From Opitutia bacterium ISCC 52 (lineage in GTDB: Bacteria > Verrucomicrobiota > Verrucomicrobiia > Opitutales > UBA2995): a DNA stretch of 64,000 bases. The position numbers and the translations under genes are program-made. This document shows positions 33,183 to 42,114 of this stretch, piece after piece. The notes under the pieces were generated by a model. That model was not told the origin of the DNA. It saw only the letters and a list, made by a program, of their open reading frames with translations, and ran no database searches. Position 1 is the stretch's first letter. Each line of letters begins with the position of its first letter. Location of the stretch: positions 2,127,894-2,191,893 of the forward strand of contig CP076040.1 of assembly GCA_014529675.2 (NCBI GenBank), read 5' to 3'.

Positions 33183-34949
33183 TTACTTGCCAAGATAAGT
33201 AATGTAGGTGTAGTAGACGCCGTATTTGTCGTCTCCATCGATGAAGTCGTTGGTTAGAATCGTTTTTCCGGGCTCGAGGTTTACAACGAATACAGCTGCG
33301 TGGTCGTCGGGACCGATGGTGCTTTCAATGACTTGATTGGCGATCTCGATGCGGACTTTTTCTGGTGAGATTGTTTCGTAAGTAAACCAGTTCTTGGGAT
33401 TTTTGCTGGGTATTCCGAGTATGGGTCCAGAACATTCTTTGGGCCAACGCATACATTCGATCCGGTAACGGCCTGCACGGGCTACGCGCAACGAGTGCTT
33501 GTTATTCAAGCTCTTCAATCCAGCTGATACCTGTTCGCATTTCCAATAACCGCGGTCTTCACCAATGGCATGCTGGACGGTCAGTTTCACCTCGTTTTGC
33601 GCCTTGTGCCCAATCACACTTACGGGAAATTCTTTGTATTCAGGATTCGACTTCGAGGCTTTGAGAAACTTGGCGTTGTCCGCTAATAGTGCCTTCACGA
33701 TTTCGGGATGCTTCTGGGCGATATCGTTTTCCTGGGCTCGGTCTTGCTCGCTATCGTATAACTCAGTGCCGTTCACCAGGCGCCATTTGCCGCGTATGAT
33801 ACAAGTCTCGCTTTCATCCATGGGCGGACGCCAGTCCTGGCGACTATGGACGAAAACCGTTCTTTCCTTTAACGCTTTCTTTTCCTTCAAGAGCAATGGG
33901 GAAAAATCGACCCCATCGAATTGTGTTTTGCGTGGGACTTTCAAGTCACAGAGACCGGCCAGTGTAGGAATAAGATCTACATGCGAGGTCACTTCATTAA
34001 TGTCCCAGCCACCATCAACCTTTCCATCTTTCCAGCGGATGAAGAATGGAACACGATGGCCTCCATCATAACGGCTTCCTTTCTTGCCACTAAGTCCCTG
34101 ATTGTAGCCCACCTTCATCGTGGGATTGAAACCGTTCCCCGATCCGTTGTCCGTCATGAAGATCAAGATGGTATTGTCGGCCAGTCCAGACTTCTTCAAG
34201 TAAGCTTCCAGCTTTCCAAAGTTTTCGTCGATGTTGACGATCATTCCAAAGAACTCGGCACTGACTATTTTCCCGTCCTTCGCCAATTGCTTATAAGGTG
34301 CGGCGTATTTCTCTTCCACATACAAAGGTCCATGAGGAGCATTGGTGGGAATGTAAGCAAAGAACGGCTTATCCTTATTGTCATCGATAAACTTGATTGC
34401 TTCCTCGAACCAAATGTCAGTGCAATAACCTTCGAATTGCTGAGGCTCATTATTCACAAAGTAAGTATCATCAAAGTAGGTGTTACCCCAATAATCGGAC
34501 AGTTCCCCCACTCCCCCAGCCTTGTGATTAATGGAAACATCAAACCCACAATCGGTCGGCCTGACTGGATAATTGTCACCCAGGTGCCACTTCCCGAATA
34601 ATCCGGTCGTATATCCATTTTTCTGAAAAATTTCGGCTAAGGTCAGATTCTCTTCCGATAGAGCATCACGCCCCTTGTAGGTAGCCCAGGCACCGTTGTT
34701 GATCGGGTAACGGCCTGTCATCAAGGCGCCTCGGGTGGGTGTGCAAACCGGGCTCACATGGAAATCCGTCATACGAATAGAGTCTTGGTAGAATGTATCT
34801 AGATTCGGAGTTTTAAGCCAGGGATTGCCATGGGCACCAAGATCTCCAATTCCCTGATCATCCGTTAAGATAAGAATAACGTTGGGTCGCCCGAAACATA
34901 AATGGGCGAAACCGAAAAGGAAGAGTGCTAGCAGCAATGAACGATTCAT
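33183..34949 (-). CDS. Family S1 sulfatase with C-terminal beta domain
   Basis: Secreted sulfatase of 588 residues from ATG 34949; an upstream ATG (35000) would bury the signal peptide. Sec signal LLLALFLFGFAHLCFG, metal motif LTDDQGIGDLGAHG near 29-39, canonical CTPTR at Cys69, and second metal site TDNGSGNG with the basic GKKGSRYDGGHRVPF loop. From about residue 455 there is a beta-rich extension with aromatic residues. With the enzymes at 35367 and 53191 it forms a paralogous set sharing DDQGIGD, NP...KTP and a KWHLGDNYP block. The three probably have related but distinct substrates. It lies downstream of the 35367 gene after a 417-bp gap, so it has its own promoter. Confidence 0.9.
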   Translation of the reverse strand: MNRSLLLALFLFGFAHLCFGRPNVILILTDDQGIGDLGAHGNPWLKTPNLDTFYQDSIRMTDFHVSPVCTPTRGALMTGRYPINNGAWATYKGRDALSEENLTLAEIFQKNGYTTGLFGKWHLGDNYPVRPTDCGFDVSINHKAGGVGELSDYWGNTYFDDTYFVNNEPQQFEGYCTDIWFEEAIKFIDDNKDKPFFAYIPTNAPHGPLYVEEKYAAPYKQLAKDGKIVSAEFFGMIVNIDENFGKLEAYLKKSGLADNTILIFMTDNGSGNGFNPTMKVGYNQGLSGKKGSRYDGGHRVPFFIRWKDGKVDGGWDINEVTSHVDLIPTLAGLCDLKVPRKTQFDGVDFSPLLLKEKKALKERTVFVHSRQDWRPPMDESETCIIRGKWRLVNGTELYDSEQDRAQENDIAQKHPEIVKALLADNAKFLKASKSNPEYKEFPVSVIGHKAQNEVKLTVQHAIGEDRGYWKCEQVSAGLKSLNNKHSLRVARAGRYRIECMRWPKECSGPILGIPSKNPKNWFTYETISPEKVRIEIANQVIESTIGPDDHAAVFVVNLEPGKTILTNDFIDGDDKYGVYYTYITYLGK

Positions 34950-35366
34950 AAGATTGAAAGGAAGTATCTGATATAGATGCATACCCAGAAACTCTGCCAA
35001 AGGTTAACAATCCTAACGTGATTAATAGAAAATAATACTAGCAGTGCAAAGCTTAAGGCTCCTGAGCCAATCCTTTAGGTGTTGATTTCCATTACCTGAT
35101 AGACTGCATATCCAATACTCTCACCGAGGCACGTCATTCAATTTTCGATTTAAATCACGACGGCCTTCAAAAGGGACGATAAAATCACACCTTCATCGGC
35201 CATTGGAGTAAGTGCCATTTGTACGTCTGGTTTGGATTCTGCGGATCTCTTAAACTCCTCTTACTTCCTAGTACCCTATGAGTTTTATTCATCAAAAAGA
35301 TATACAATTAATCACTCTCCATGAACAGAACCCCAAAGTAACCAAAAAGAATCCAAATATAATACT
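34950..35366. other. Intergenic region, degenerate, no gene recognised
   Basis: This 417-bp gap between two paralogous sulfatases holds only short open frames broken by stops. On the minus strand around 35060-35230 there are short protein-like pieces (for example PFEGRRDLNRKLNDVPR) interrupted by stops, which may be remains of a gene, but I do not recognise a family. No strong hairpin or repeat was seen. Confidence 0.4.
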
Positions 35367-37130
35367 TCATCTTTCTTCTTTAGTTACAAAAGCATGTAGG
35401 TGACGACTATCCACGCCCTGCGGAATCACTCTCAACGTGCTACGTCCTTTGCTCAGTTCAACCGGATCGAAAGCGTAGCGCACCTTTGCCGTATCAACAG
35501 GCACAGTGGCGATTATCTTATTATCAATCCGCAACTCCACTGTGGTGGGACTATTCATCTGCTTGATCGTGAATGCGATTTGATAGGTGCCACTCTCTAC
35601 AACCTTCAAACGCCATTCTCCTTCTTTTCTTCTGGCATCAATTTCTTTTAAATCCTGACTGGTAAGCACCACCTCAGGCTCAAAGGTCGTACCCACGTAT
35701 ATGGGTAGATCCATGGGCGTGACATCTCGCATTTCCTCAAGCCAGTTCTGATACCGTGAGTGCAAATCCTTGAGAACATCAGGATTGGAACTACTTACAT
35801 TCTCCAAAGCAAAAGGATCATTGGCTAAATTAAATAATTCCCGGTTTCCTGAATTACCATTACTTACCAACTTCCATTGCTGGGTAACCACCGTGGCATT
35901 CTCCCAGGGCTCTGGTTGCTCACCTCGATGGGATTGCAGAATCACCGTTCGATCCTTGGGCTCACTCTTCTCACCTTTCAGGTAACTGAGCATTGAATGT
36001 CCATCAATTTGGAAACCGTCCGGTTTATCGATCTTACATAACTCAAGTATAGTGGGGAATATATCTACGTGGGCAGATAAGGCGTCCGAAACAGTGCCTG
36101 CAGGAAACCCCTTGGGCCAATGCGCCCAGAACGGGGAACGCACTCCCCCCTCCCAAGCGTTGCTTTTACGTCCCTTGAATCCTTTTACGTAACGGTAACC
36201 GTTAGGACCATTATCGCACATATAGATCACCACTGTGTTTTCGGTGAGCTCCATCATGTCTAATTCGCTAAACAACCGACCTACGTTTTCATCCAGATTG
36301 GAAACCATGGCATAGATGCGCGCCCTCGTATCCATATCATCCTTACCACTGATCGAGTGACCCGGTTCTTGCGGAAACTGGCTATTCTCAAGATTTAATC
36401 CTTTATAGTAGCTCAACCATTTCTCCGGCACATCATGGTAAGGGCTATGCGGTGTGTTACTCGCGATGTAAGCGAAGAAAGGTTTCTCTTTAGCCTTCGA
36501 GTCCTCGATAAAATCGATGGCTTCCGAGAAGTAAATATCAGCGCAATAACCTTCAGCCGTGTATTGCTCTCCATTTCGAAATAAAACTGGATTGGTATAG
36601 CGTTGATCTGCTCCCACAGGCTCAGAAGGTTGACCAAGACCGCCACCTCGATGATACACCGCCGTTTCGTAGCCCTGATCCATAGGCCGGTAAGGATAGT
36701 TGTCGCCCAAGTGCCATTTCCCAAACAGTCCCGTTGAGTAACCAGCCTCATTTAACACTTCAGCTATCGTGGTTTCCTCCGAGCTCATAATCGAACGGCC
36801 CTTAAACGTATCCGTCACACCTGTTCGGTAACTCCAACGTCCCGTCATGAGACTTGCACGAGTAGGTGAACAAACTGCATTCACATAAAACCGACTCATG
36901 CTGGCAGAGTTCCTTGCCATCTTGTCGATAAAGGGCGTTTGAACAATGGGATTTCCGTTGATCCCGAAATCTCCAATTCCCTGATCGTCCGACATGATCA
37001 GAATTACATTGGGAGGGGAATCCTGATTGGCTTGAACTTTCTCTGATGCTGAACAGCTCACACTTACCATAATTAAAGCTGTAAAAGCTACCAGGGGAGT
37101 TAATATATCTAAAAGTTTGTTTCGGTTCAT
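35367..37130 (-). CDS. Family S1 sulfatase, lipoprotein
   Basis: A 587-residue lipoprotein sulfatase (lipobox VSVSC, Cys26, from ATG 37130). Metal motif MSDDQGIGDFG near 46-55, canonical CSPTR at Cys87, second metal site CDNGPNGY, and the basic GRKSNAWEGGVRSPFW loop. A C-terminal beta-sandwich (about 490-587) resembles a carbohydrate-binding module. It is paralogous to the sulfatases at 33183 and 53191; only this one and 53191 are lipid-anchored. A GAGGAA stretch lies upstream of the ATG but at an unusually long distance for a Shine-Dalgarno. The leader region contains the 3' remnant of a CaiB/BaiF gene. Confidence 0.9.
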   Translation of the reverse strand: MNRNKLLDILTPLVAFTALIMVSVSCSASEKVQANQDSPPNVILIMSDDQGIGDFGINGNPIVQTPFIDKMARNSASMSRFYVNAVCSPTRASLMTGRWSYRTGVTDTFKGRSIMSSEETTIAEVLNEAGYSTGLFGKWHLGDNYPYRPMDQGYETAVYHRGGGLGQPSEPVGADQRYTNPVLFRNGEQYTAEGYCADIYFSEAIDFIEDSKAKEKPFFAYIASNTPHSPYHDVPEKWLSYYKGLNLENSQFPQEPGHSISGKDDMDTRARIYAMVSNLDENVGRLFSELDMMELTENTVVIYMCDNGPNGYRYVKGFKGRKSNAWEGGVRSPFWAHWPKGFPAGTVSDALSAHVDIFPTILELCKIDKPDGFQIDGHSMLSYLKGEKSEPKDRTVILQSHRGEQPEPWENATVVTQQWKLVSNGNSGNRELFNLANDPFALENVSSSNPDVLKDLHSRYQNWLEEMRDVTPMDLPIYVGTTFEPEVVLTSQDLKEIDARRKEGEWRLKVVESGTYQIAFTIKQMNSPTTVELRIDNKIIATVPVDTAKVRYAFDPVELSKGRSTLRVIPQGVDSRHLHAFVTKEER

Positions 37131-37156
37131 GATCGTATCAATTCCTCTTTTACAGC

Positions 37157-37228
37157 CTACCACCTACGAGCTCTCTCCAAGACACCCTTCGCAACCATAT
37201 TCTCAATTTCCTCTTCCGAATAACCAAG
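37157..37228 (-). pseudogene. 3' remnant of a CaiB/BaiF CoA-transferase gene
   Basis: In one minus-strand frame a 23-residue piece, beginning LGYSEEEIENMVAKGVL and ending ERARRW before a TAG, matches the usual C-terminal helix of CaiB/BaiF-type CoA transferases. A TAG directly precedes it and no more of the gene is present. It lies between the ThuA gene and the sulfatase gene, so the rest was probably deleted. Confidence 0.45.
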
Positions 37229-37258
37229 CTACTTACAGGAGTATATGATTCTTTTAAT

Positions 37259-38227
37259 TTACTCCTTATACTCGAAGAGACGATTATTGGCTTTAGTGAC
37301 TGAAGGAAAATCCGAAGGTATCGCTTGAGTGACTTTACCGGTTGCAGCCCACTCAGTGCCACGAAGAAAGGTGGTTATAAAACTTACCCCTTCCACTGCA
37401 GCGATATCGTGCCCCAGCGTTGTGTGAAATACTTTTCCTTTGCCGTAATCCAAAACCATTAGCATCGGCTCGTGACGATCCGTTGGCGCTTTCCCGGATA
37501 CATCTTTACCTGTTGCAAGCACGGTCATATTTTCAGCGGGTCCACGAAGAGTGGCGTAACATTCATCTTCAGACGTAAGCCATTTTTTGGGTAGGCCTCG
37601 GCTGATTGGATGAGTTGAGTCGCGAAGAGTAATATGAAACTCATGTCGCGGTCCATGGCTTCCGGATTTGCCCGTAGAAGCTTTATCTCTTACTAATTTA
37701 CCGTCATTATCGTAATAAATATGAATCCCACTTTCCCGATTTCTTCCTCCCCATCCACCAATGCCAATCATCTGATTGTATTCAGTCCATTGAGCGAATG
37801 AATTATTTGCTGCGTGCACCGCAACAAAGCCTCCACCGTTCTCTACGTAGTCTTCGAAGGCGCGCTGCGTTTTATCCGGCCAATCAGCTGCTTTCCATCC
37901 GAAGTTAGAAATAACAACATCGTAGTCTGCAAACGAAGGATCAAAGTCCGGATCCGCTTTAGGCTCCTTCAAGTCTTCGGTCATGCCTACCTTTGCAAGG
38001 GGCAGCCACTCCTTTTCTCGTTCAGCCTTCCAAGTGTAGCGAGAGCGTTCAATGTCGACTTCAAACAGGCCTGTCTCCTCCAAGTATTGCTTCATCATGA
38101 TGGTCGATCTTGGCCAGACAGCATGATTATTTTGACCGTCTATGATCAAGGCCTTGATCTTAGCCTCGGCATTCGCAGCAAGAACAATAAGTGAAAGGAT
38201 TAGAATGAAAAGGACTTTTAGTTTCAT
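37259..38227 (-). CDS. ThuA-domain protein, secreted
   Basis: A 322-residue protein with a Sec signal (VLFILILSLIVLAANAEA) and a ThuA/glutamine-amidotransferase-like fold. Typical blocks are IKALIIDGQNNHAVWP near residue 25, YDVVISNFGW near 105, FEDYVENGGGFVAVHAANN near 127, HPISRGLP near 215, and KGKVFHTTLGHD near 265. ThuA-like proteins are often tied to oxidised-sugar metabolism in PVC genomes. It lies downstream of the enolase-superfamily gene (73-bp gap), and upstream of the CaiB remnant and a sulfatase. The coding strand just upstream is pyrimidine-rich, not Shine-Dalgarno-like. A third ThuA domain of this window is in the protein at 16498. Confidence 0.85.
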   Translation of the reverse strand: MKLKVLFILILSLIVLAANAEAKIKALIIDGQNNHAVWPRSTIMMKQYLEETGLFEVDIERSRYTWKAEREKEWLPLAKVGMTEDLKEPKADPDFDPSFADYDVVISNFGWKAADWPDKTQRAFEDYVENGGGFVAVHAANNSFAQWTEYNQMIGIGGWGGRNRESGIHIYYDNDGKLVRDKASTGKSGSHGPRHEFHITLRDSTHPISRGLPKKWLTSEDECYATLRGPAENMTVLATGKDVSGKAPTDRHEPMLMVLDYGKGKVFHTTLGHDIAAVEGVSFITTFLRGTEWAATGKVTQAIPSDFPSVTKANNRLFEYKE

Positions 38228-38300
38228 AGGATTGGTGGAGGTAAAATTTAATATTTGTTTGAGTACTAATTCATATCAATAAAAACCCAACGTCTTAATT

Positions 38301-39560
38301 TTAGAACACATCACCTGAACTAACAGGATTGTATTCCTTGGGCGGATATTTTGCCAATTCCTCGATATCTAGATCCGTCCCCCACCCGGGTCCAGCTGGA
38401 GTTATTCCATAACCATCTTCAACAACGATCGGATTTGTCAGCACTTCATTATAACGATCAAAGAATCGAAGAATCAATTCCTGCATAAAACAGTTATTGA
38501 TTACCATATCCAGATGAAGGCTCGCCACGGTTGATATGGGGCCATTCGAATTGTGAGGTGCCATGGTCACGTAATAAGTCTCAGCCATCGCGGCAATTTT
38601 CTTGAGGTCAGAAAGGCCTCCAGCGTGGCAAATATCAGGTTGAATAATATCAACTGCATTTTTCTCTAAAACTTCCCTGAATTCCCATCGTGTGTAGAGA
38701 CGTTCACCCACGGCAATGGGAACCCGTGCTTCTCGTGCTAATTCAACCAGGGTCGTTGAATTATCATACAATATGGGCTCCTCCATGAACATGATGTCCA
38801 AGGGCTCAAGTTTTTGCGCTACTCGGCGAGCACCCCAGATGTTCAGAGCATTCCGAATATCCACTCCAATTTCAATATTGGGTCCCACAGCCTCTCTTAC
38901 CGCAGCCACACGATCTACGCCCAATTGCATTCGCTCAGGGGTAATCGCTTGTGGTCCACCGAAAGGATACAATTTCAACGCTTTATAACCTTTAGCGACC
39001 GTTGCTTTGGCATCCCGAGCTAGCTCCACAGGTCGGCTTCCATTGAACCAGCCATTGGCATAGAGTTTTACCTTATCTCGAACTTTGCCTCCCATCAAAT
39101 CATAAACCGGTACACCCAATGCTTTTCCCTTAATATCGCATAAGGCTAAGTCGATAGCGCTGATGGCACTCATCGTGACCGCTCCACCAGTCCAAGTTAC
39201 TCGGCGATGAAGCGAGGTCCAAATCTGCTCGATCTGAAATGGATCCTGGCCAATCAGATATTTCTTAAAGGATTCGATCTCTGCCATGACGCCGTGGTCT
39301 TTTTCCTGGAGACTGGCTTCGCCCCATCCGTAGATACCGGAATCCGTGGTAATCTTTAAAAAAATCCAATTCCATCCGCCGTCACGCGGAGGCGCTGACC
39401 TTACCATTTCCAGACCGGTGATCTTCATACCACTGTTATTCGCAGGAGCAGCGTGACTATTGGTATGAAGCGCAGGCGCCAATGCCATGGCTCCTGAAAT
39501 GAGCGCTGATTTTTCAAGAAATCTTCGTCTTGAATAGGGGTTAGAGGTATTTTTGTTCAT
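38301..39560 (-). CDS. Enolase-superfamily (galactonate dehydratase-like) protein with Tat signal
   Basis: A 419-residue protein from ATG 39560 with a twin-arginine signal (SRRRFLEKSALISGAMALAP), unusual for a family that is mostly cytoplasmic. The mandelate racemase/muconate lactonizing barrel is complete: GWGEAS, KAYKALKLYP-type strand, metal ligands VDIR, MEEP and GERL, then DICHAGG and APHNSNGP. The position of the DxHxR motif of D-galactonate dehydratase reads VDIRNAL, so the His that acts there is not in its usual place, and substrate is uncertain. Family members dehydrate sugar acids. It lies 20 bp downstream of the CBM9-like lipoprotein gene and before the ThuA gene, a plausible operon for sugar-acid processing. 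Confidence 0.85.
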   Translation of the reverse strand: MNKNTSNPYSRRRFLEKSALISGAMALAPALHTNSHAAPANNSGMKITGLEMVRSAPPRDGGWNWIFLKITTDSGIYGWGEASLQEKDHGVMAEIESFKKYLIGQDPFQIEQIWTSLHRRVTWTGGAVTMSAISAIDLALCDIKGKALGVPVYDLMGGKVRDKVKLYANGWFNGSRPVELARDAKATVAKGYKALKLYPFGGPQAITPERMQLGVDRVAAVREAVGPNIEIGVDIRNALNIWGARRVAQKLEPLDIMFMEEPILYDNSTTLVELAREARVPIAVGERLYTRWEFREVLEKNAVDIIQPDICHAGGLSDLKKIAAMAETYYVTMAPHNSNGPISTVASLHLDMVINNCFMQELILRFFDRYNEVLTNPIVVEDGYGITPAGPGWGTDLDIEELAKYPPKEYNPVSSGDVF

Positions 39561-39580
39561 GATCGAAAAGAACTGTTCTG

Positions 39581-40564
39581 TTAGTCTGCTTTGGCCTGAG
39601 ACGTAAGTATGAGAAGTCCCCAATACTTCACGCGGTTGTTGGGATCTCCTTGGGTCCACTTTCCAGCCCACCAGGTTTCATGATGAAGTCGACCGTCGGG
39701 AGATTTATCCTGACCATCTACATCGCCGATGGAAAGGTTGAATCCAATCACTGCGTCGGGTTGGTCTGCTGACCAAAAGACGCCGTCTTGGATTTCCATA
39801 CCACCTTCCAGTCGGATAAGAACTTCAACGGTATAACGGTTTTCACTGTCCAATCGTTGTGTTCGCGTTTCAATAATATCTTCAAGGATCCAACGTTTGT
39901 TGTTTTCAAAATTTTCTACCGTTCGTCCTGGACCATGTGGCAACATGCCAGGCACCCCTACTCCGCCTTCGAGTGATTTGGTCAGGTTGTAAATGATCTG
40001 TATTCCACGACCATCACCCGTCACATCGTTAACCGGTACCTGTAAATCCATCAGTTGGGTGTAGAGTAGTATTTCAATCATATCTCCAAACCAGGGTCGA
40101 CCACGTTCCCGCTCTCCAATCACATGGGCATTCGGATCCTGGGGTGGCAACCAGCGATCCGTTTGGATTCCGTAGAATAAGTCATCTATGATATCGAAGG
40201 CCAGATAGAGATATTCACCATCGTGTTTCACCCAACCCTCAAAGTAGAGATCCTCTTTAGATTCTATCTCCTGTGGCATAGACTCTATCCAATCTTGAGT
40301 CCAGGTGAAGTGAGATGCATCGGCATATTCTTCGGCCTCAACGCGACCATCAAAGTTGGGAGAACTCCCCTGCCATGCCACCATGTTTACTGGAAACACG
40401 GCATTGGTTTTTTCAGCGACTGCAATAACCTCACGGCTATTTAATAAATCATACGGATCCTCATGAGAAGGATTCCTACACCCGGAGAATACGGGCAAAA
40501 CAATTAGCCAGGAATACAACGCAATTTGTTTTGTTCGTTCTAACTTCGAGTGCGTTGACATCAT
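39581..40564 (-). CDS. CBM9-like lipoprotein
   Basis: A 327-residue lipoprotein (lipobox FSGC near residue 29) whose body resembles the carbohydrate-binding CBM9/DOMON-like sandwich: WQGSSPNFDGRVEAEEY near 63, GEYLYLAFDIIDDLF near 117, WFGDMIEILLYT near 155, YTVEVLIRLEGG near 243, and VIGFNLSIGDVDGQD near 270. In PVC genomes such proteins are often attached to secreted enzymes; here it stands alone. Likely role: glycan binding at the periplasmic or outer face. It lies between the DUF1501/PSD1 pair and the enolase-superfamily gene (20-bp gap). No enzyme motif is seen. Confidence 0.75.
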   Translation of the reverse strand: MMSTHSKLERTKQIALYSWLIVLPVFSGCRNPSHEDPYDLLNSREVIAVAEKTNAVFPVNMVAWQGSSPNFDGRVEAEEYADASHFTWTQDWIESMPQEIESKEDLYFEGWVKHDGEYLYLAFDIIDDLFYGIQTDRWLPPQDPNAHVIGERERGRPWFGDMIEILLYTQLMDLQVPVNDVTGDGRGIQIIYNLTKSLEGGVGVPGMLPHGPGRTVENFENNKRWILEDIIETRTQRLDSENRYTVEVLIRLEGGMEIQDGVFWSADQPDAVIGFNLSIGDVDGQDKSPDGRLHHETWWAGKWTQGDPNNRVKYWGLLILTSQAKAD

Positions 40565-40582
40565 TCACACTCAAACAAACTC

Positions 40583-40612
40583 CCTGACCGGGAGCAAGCT
40601 CCTCTCCTACAA
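40583..40612. repeat. REP-like hairpin between DUF1501 and CBM9-like genes
   Basis: GGAGC AA GCTCC (40591-40602) forms a short hairpin flanked by CTGACCG and TCTCCTACAAG. The AGCAAGCTCC...CTCCTACAA layout looks like REP-type extragenic elements of other bacteria. Just beyond it, TACTGGTTACGGATTACTG repeats TTAC units. It lies in a 107-bp gap. A single copy is seen, so its repeat status is unproven. Confidence 0.45.
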
Positions 40613-40671
40613 GTTTTTTCCACCAATTACTGGTTACGGATTACTGATAACTTGAGGAAGGAATCAATGCT

Positions 40672-42093
40672 TCAGGCTAGTAACTCAGGAATTACTTGTC
40701 CGCCAAACTGGGAAAGCTGTTTATATCGACCTCCATGGAAATAAGTCAGCTTATTATCTTCTAAGCCTAGTAAATGTAGCAAGGTAACATGCAAATCACG
40801 AATGGGGTGAACCACATCCACAGCTGAATTACCCAGTTCATCGGTAGCGCCAACGATGGCACCTTTTTTCACACCTCCACCTGCTAGAAGCATGGTCATG
40901 GCATTCGGGTTGTGATCGCGTCCGAGAGAATAAACACCTCCCCGTTTGTTATTATCGACCGTTCTACCAAACTCACCGGTCCAAATCACCAAGGTGTCTT
41001 CGAGCATACCCCGTTGTTTGAGATCCTTGATTAAACCAGCCATCCCTTTATCAACACTACGGATACGAGAACTATGACCTTCTTCCAAGTAGTCGTGACT
41101 GTCCCAACCGCCAGAAAAAATTTGCACAAAGCGCACACCTTGCTCAACTAATTTACGTGCCATCAGACACTGGCGACCGAACACTTCAGTCTCCTTCTCT
41201 CCCATGCCATACATGTCGCGGATATGCTGTGGCTCCTTCGACAGGTCCATGATTTCTGGAACTTCCATCTGCATCCGATAAGCCAACTCATAACTTTCCA
41301 TGCGTGCATCCAGAGCGGCGTGCTCGGGATGGTTTTTAGCATGTAGGTCATTGAGAAATGAAAGCTCGTCAATTGTGCGACGTTGGTGAGCACGGTTTTT
41401 ATTGGACTGAGACTTCAAGTCCAGGATGGGTGAACCTTCTGGACGTAAACGAGTACCTTGGTAATGCGCCGGTAGAAAACCATTGGACCAGTTGCCAGCA
41501 CCACCCTGCGGCATGGCCAATTCGGTCATAACCACATAACCAGGAAGGTTCTGGTTCACCGAGCCAAGACCATAGGTAGTCCAAGCACCCAGTGAGGGGT
41601 CAGCGCCAAGGCGACTGCCCGTATTCATGTGGAAGAGCGCTTCCGGGTGATTGACGGATTCGGCCTGACAACCCCGATAGTTACAGAGCTCATCTGCCAC
41701 CTCAGGGTCAGCCATGTATTTCCATTGATCACTCATTTCGATACCGGATTGGCCGACTTTACGTGATTGGAATGGGCTCCCGACAAAAAACTTAAATGGA
41801 TCGCCCTCTTTTGCCAACGTAGACTCGGATTTGTGCAATCGCTGCAACTCCGGTTTGGGATCGAAGGTATCCATATGACCAGGACCACCTTCCATAAAGA
41901 GCATGATAACACGCTTAGCCTTGGCAGGAAACATCTGTGACTTTGGGGCAAGGGGTCCAGCTTTTGGCAGGATGTTATCAGCCGCAAACATATCGGTCAT
42001 AGCTAGCGATCCAATGGAGGCACCAAGGCCACAAAGGAAGTTGCGCCGCGACATCGGCGTGGAAGTAGGACGTGAACAAATGGGTGATTTCAT
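40672..42093 (-). CDS. DUF1501 protein (alkaline-phosphatase-like), Tat signal
   Basis: A 473-residue protein of the DUF1501 family (PF07394), an alkaline phosphatase/sulfatase-fold family abundant in PVC bacteria. The N-terminus has a twin-arginine signal (SRRNFLCGLGASIGSLAM). Metal-site-like blocks include FMEGGPGHMDTFDPKP near 67, GGWDSHDY near 313, and GEFGRTVD near 360. The family lacks the formylglycine cysteine of S1 sulfatases. It lies 21 bp downstream of the PSD1/DUF1549/DUF1553 gene; this pair is a recurring arrangement in PVC genomes. The biochemical role is unknown. The ATG is preceded by CTCC tracts, not by a Shine-Dalgarno. Confidence 0.88.
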   Translation of the reverse strand: MKSPICSRPTSTPMSRRNFLCGLGASIGSLAMTDMFAADNILPKAGPLAPKSQMFPAKAKRVIMLFMEGGPGHMDTFDPKPELQRLHKSESTLAKEGDPFKFFVGSPFQSRKVGQSGIEMSDQWKYMADPEVADELCNYRGCQAESVNHPEALFHMNTGSRLGADPSLGAWTTYGLGSVNQNLPGYVVMTELAMPQGGAGNWSNGFLPAHYQGTRLRPEGSPILDLKSQSNKNRAHQRRTIDELSFLNDLHAKNHPEHAALDARMESYELAYRMQMEVPEIMDLSKEPQHIRDMYGMGEKETEVFGRQCLMARKLVEQGVRFVQIFSGGWDSHDYLEEGHSSRIRSVDKGMAGLIKDLKQRGMLEDTLVIWTGEFGRTVDNNKRGGVYSLGRDHNPNAMTMLLAGGGVKKGAIVGATDELGNSAVDVVHPIRDLHVTLLHLLGLEDNKLTYFHGGRYKQLSQFGGQVIPELLA

Positions 42094-42114
42094 GGCAACA
42101 AAAGGAGAAGGAGA

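Noticed and set aside
34950-35366. Decayed gene on the minus strand
   Set aside because: Pieces look protein-like but no family could be named and stops interrupt every frame.
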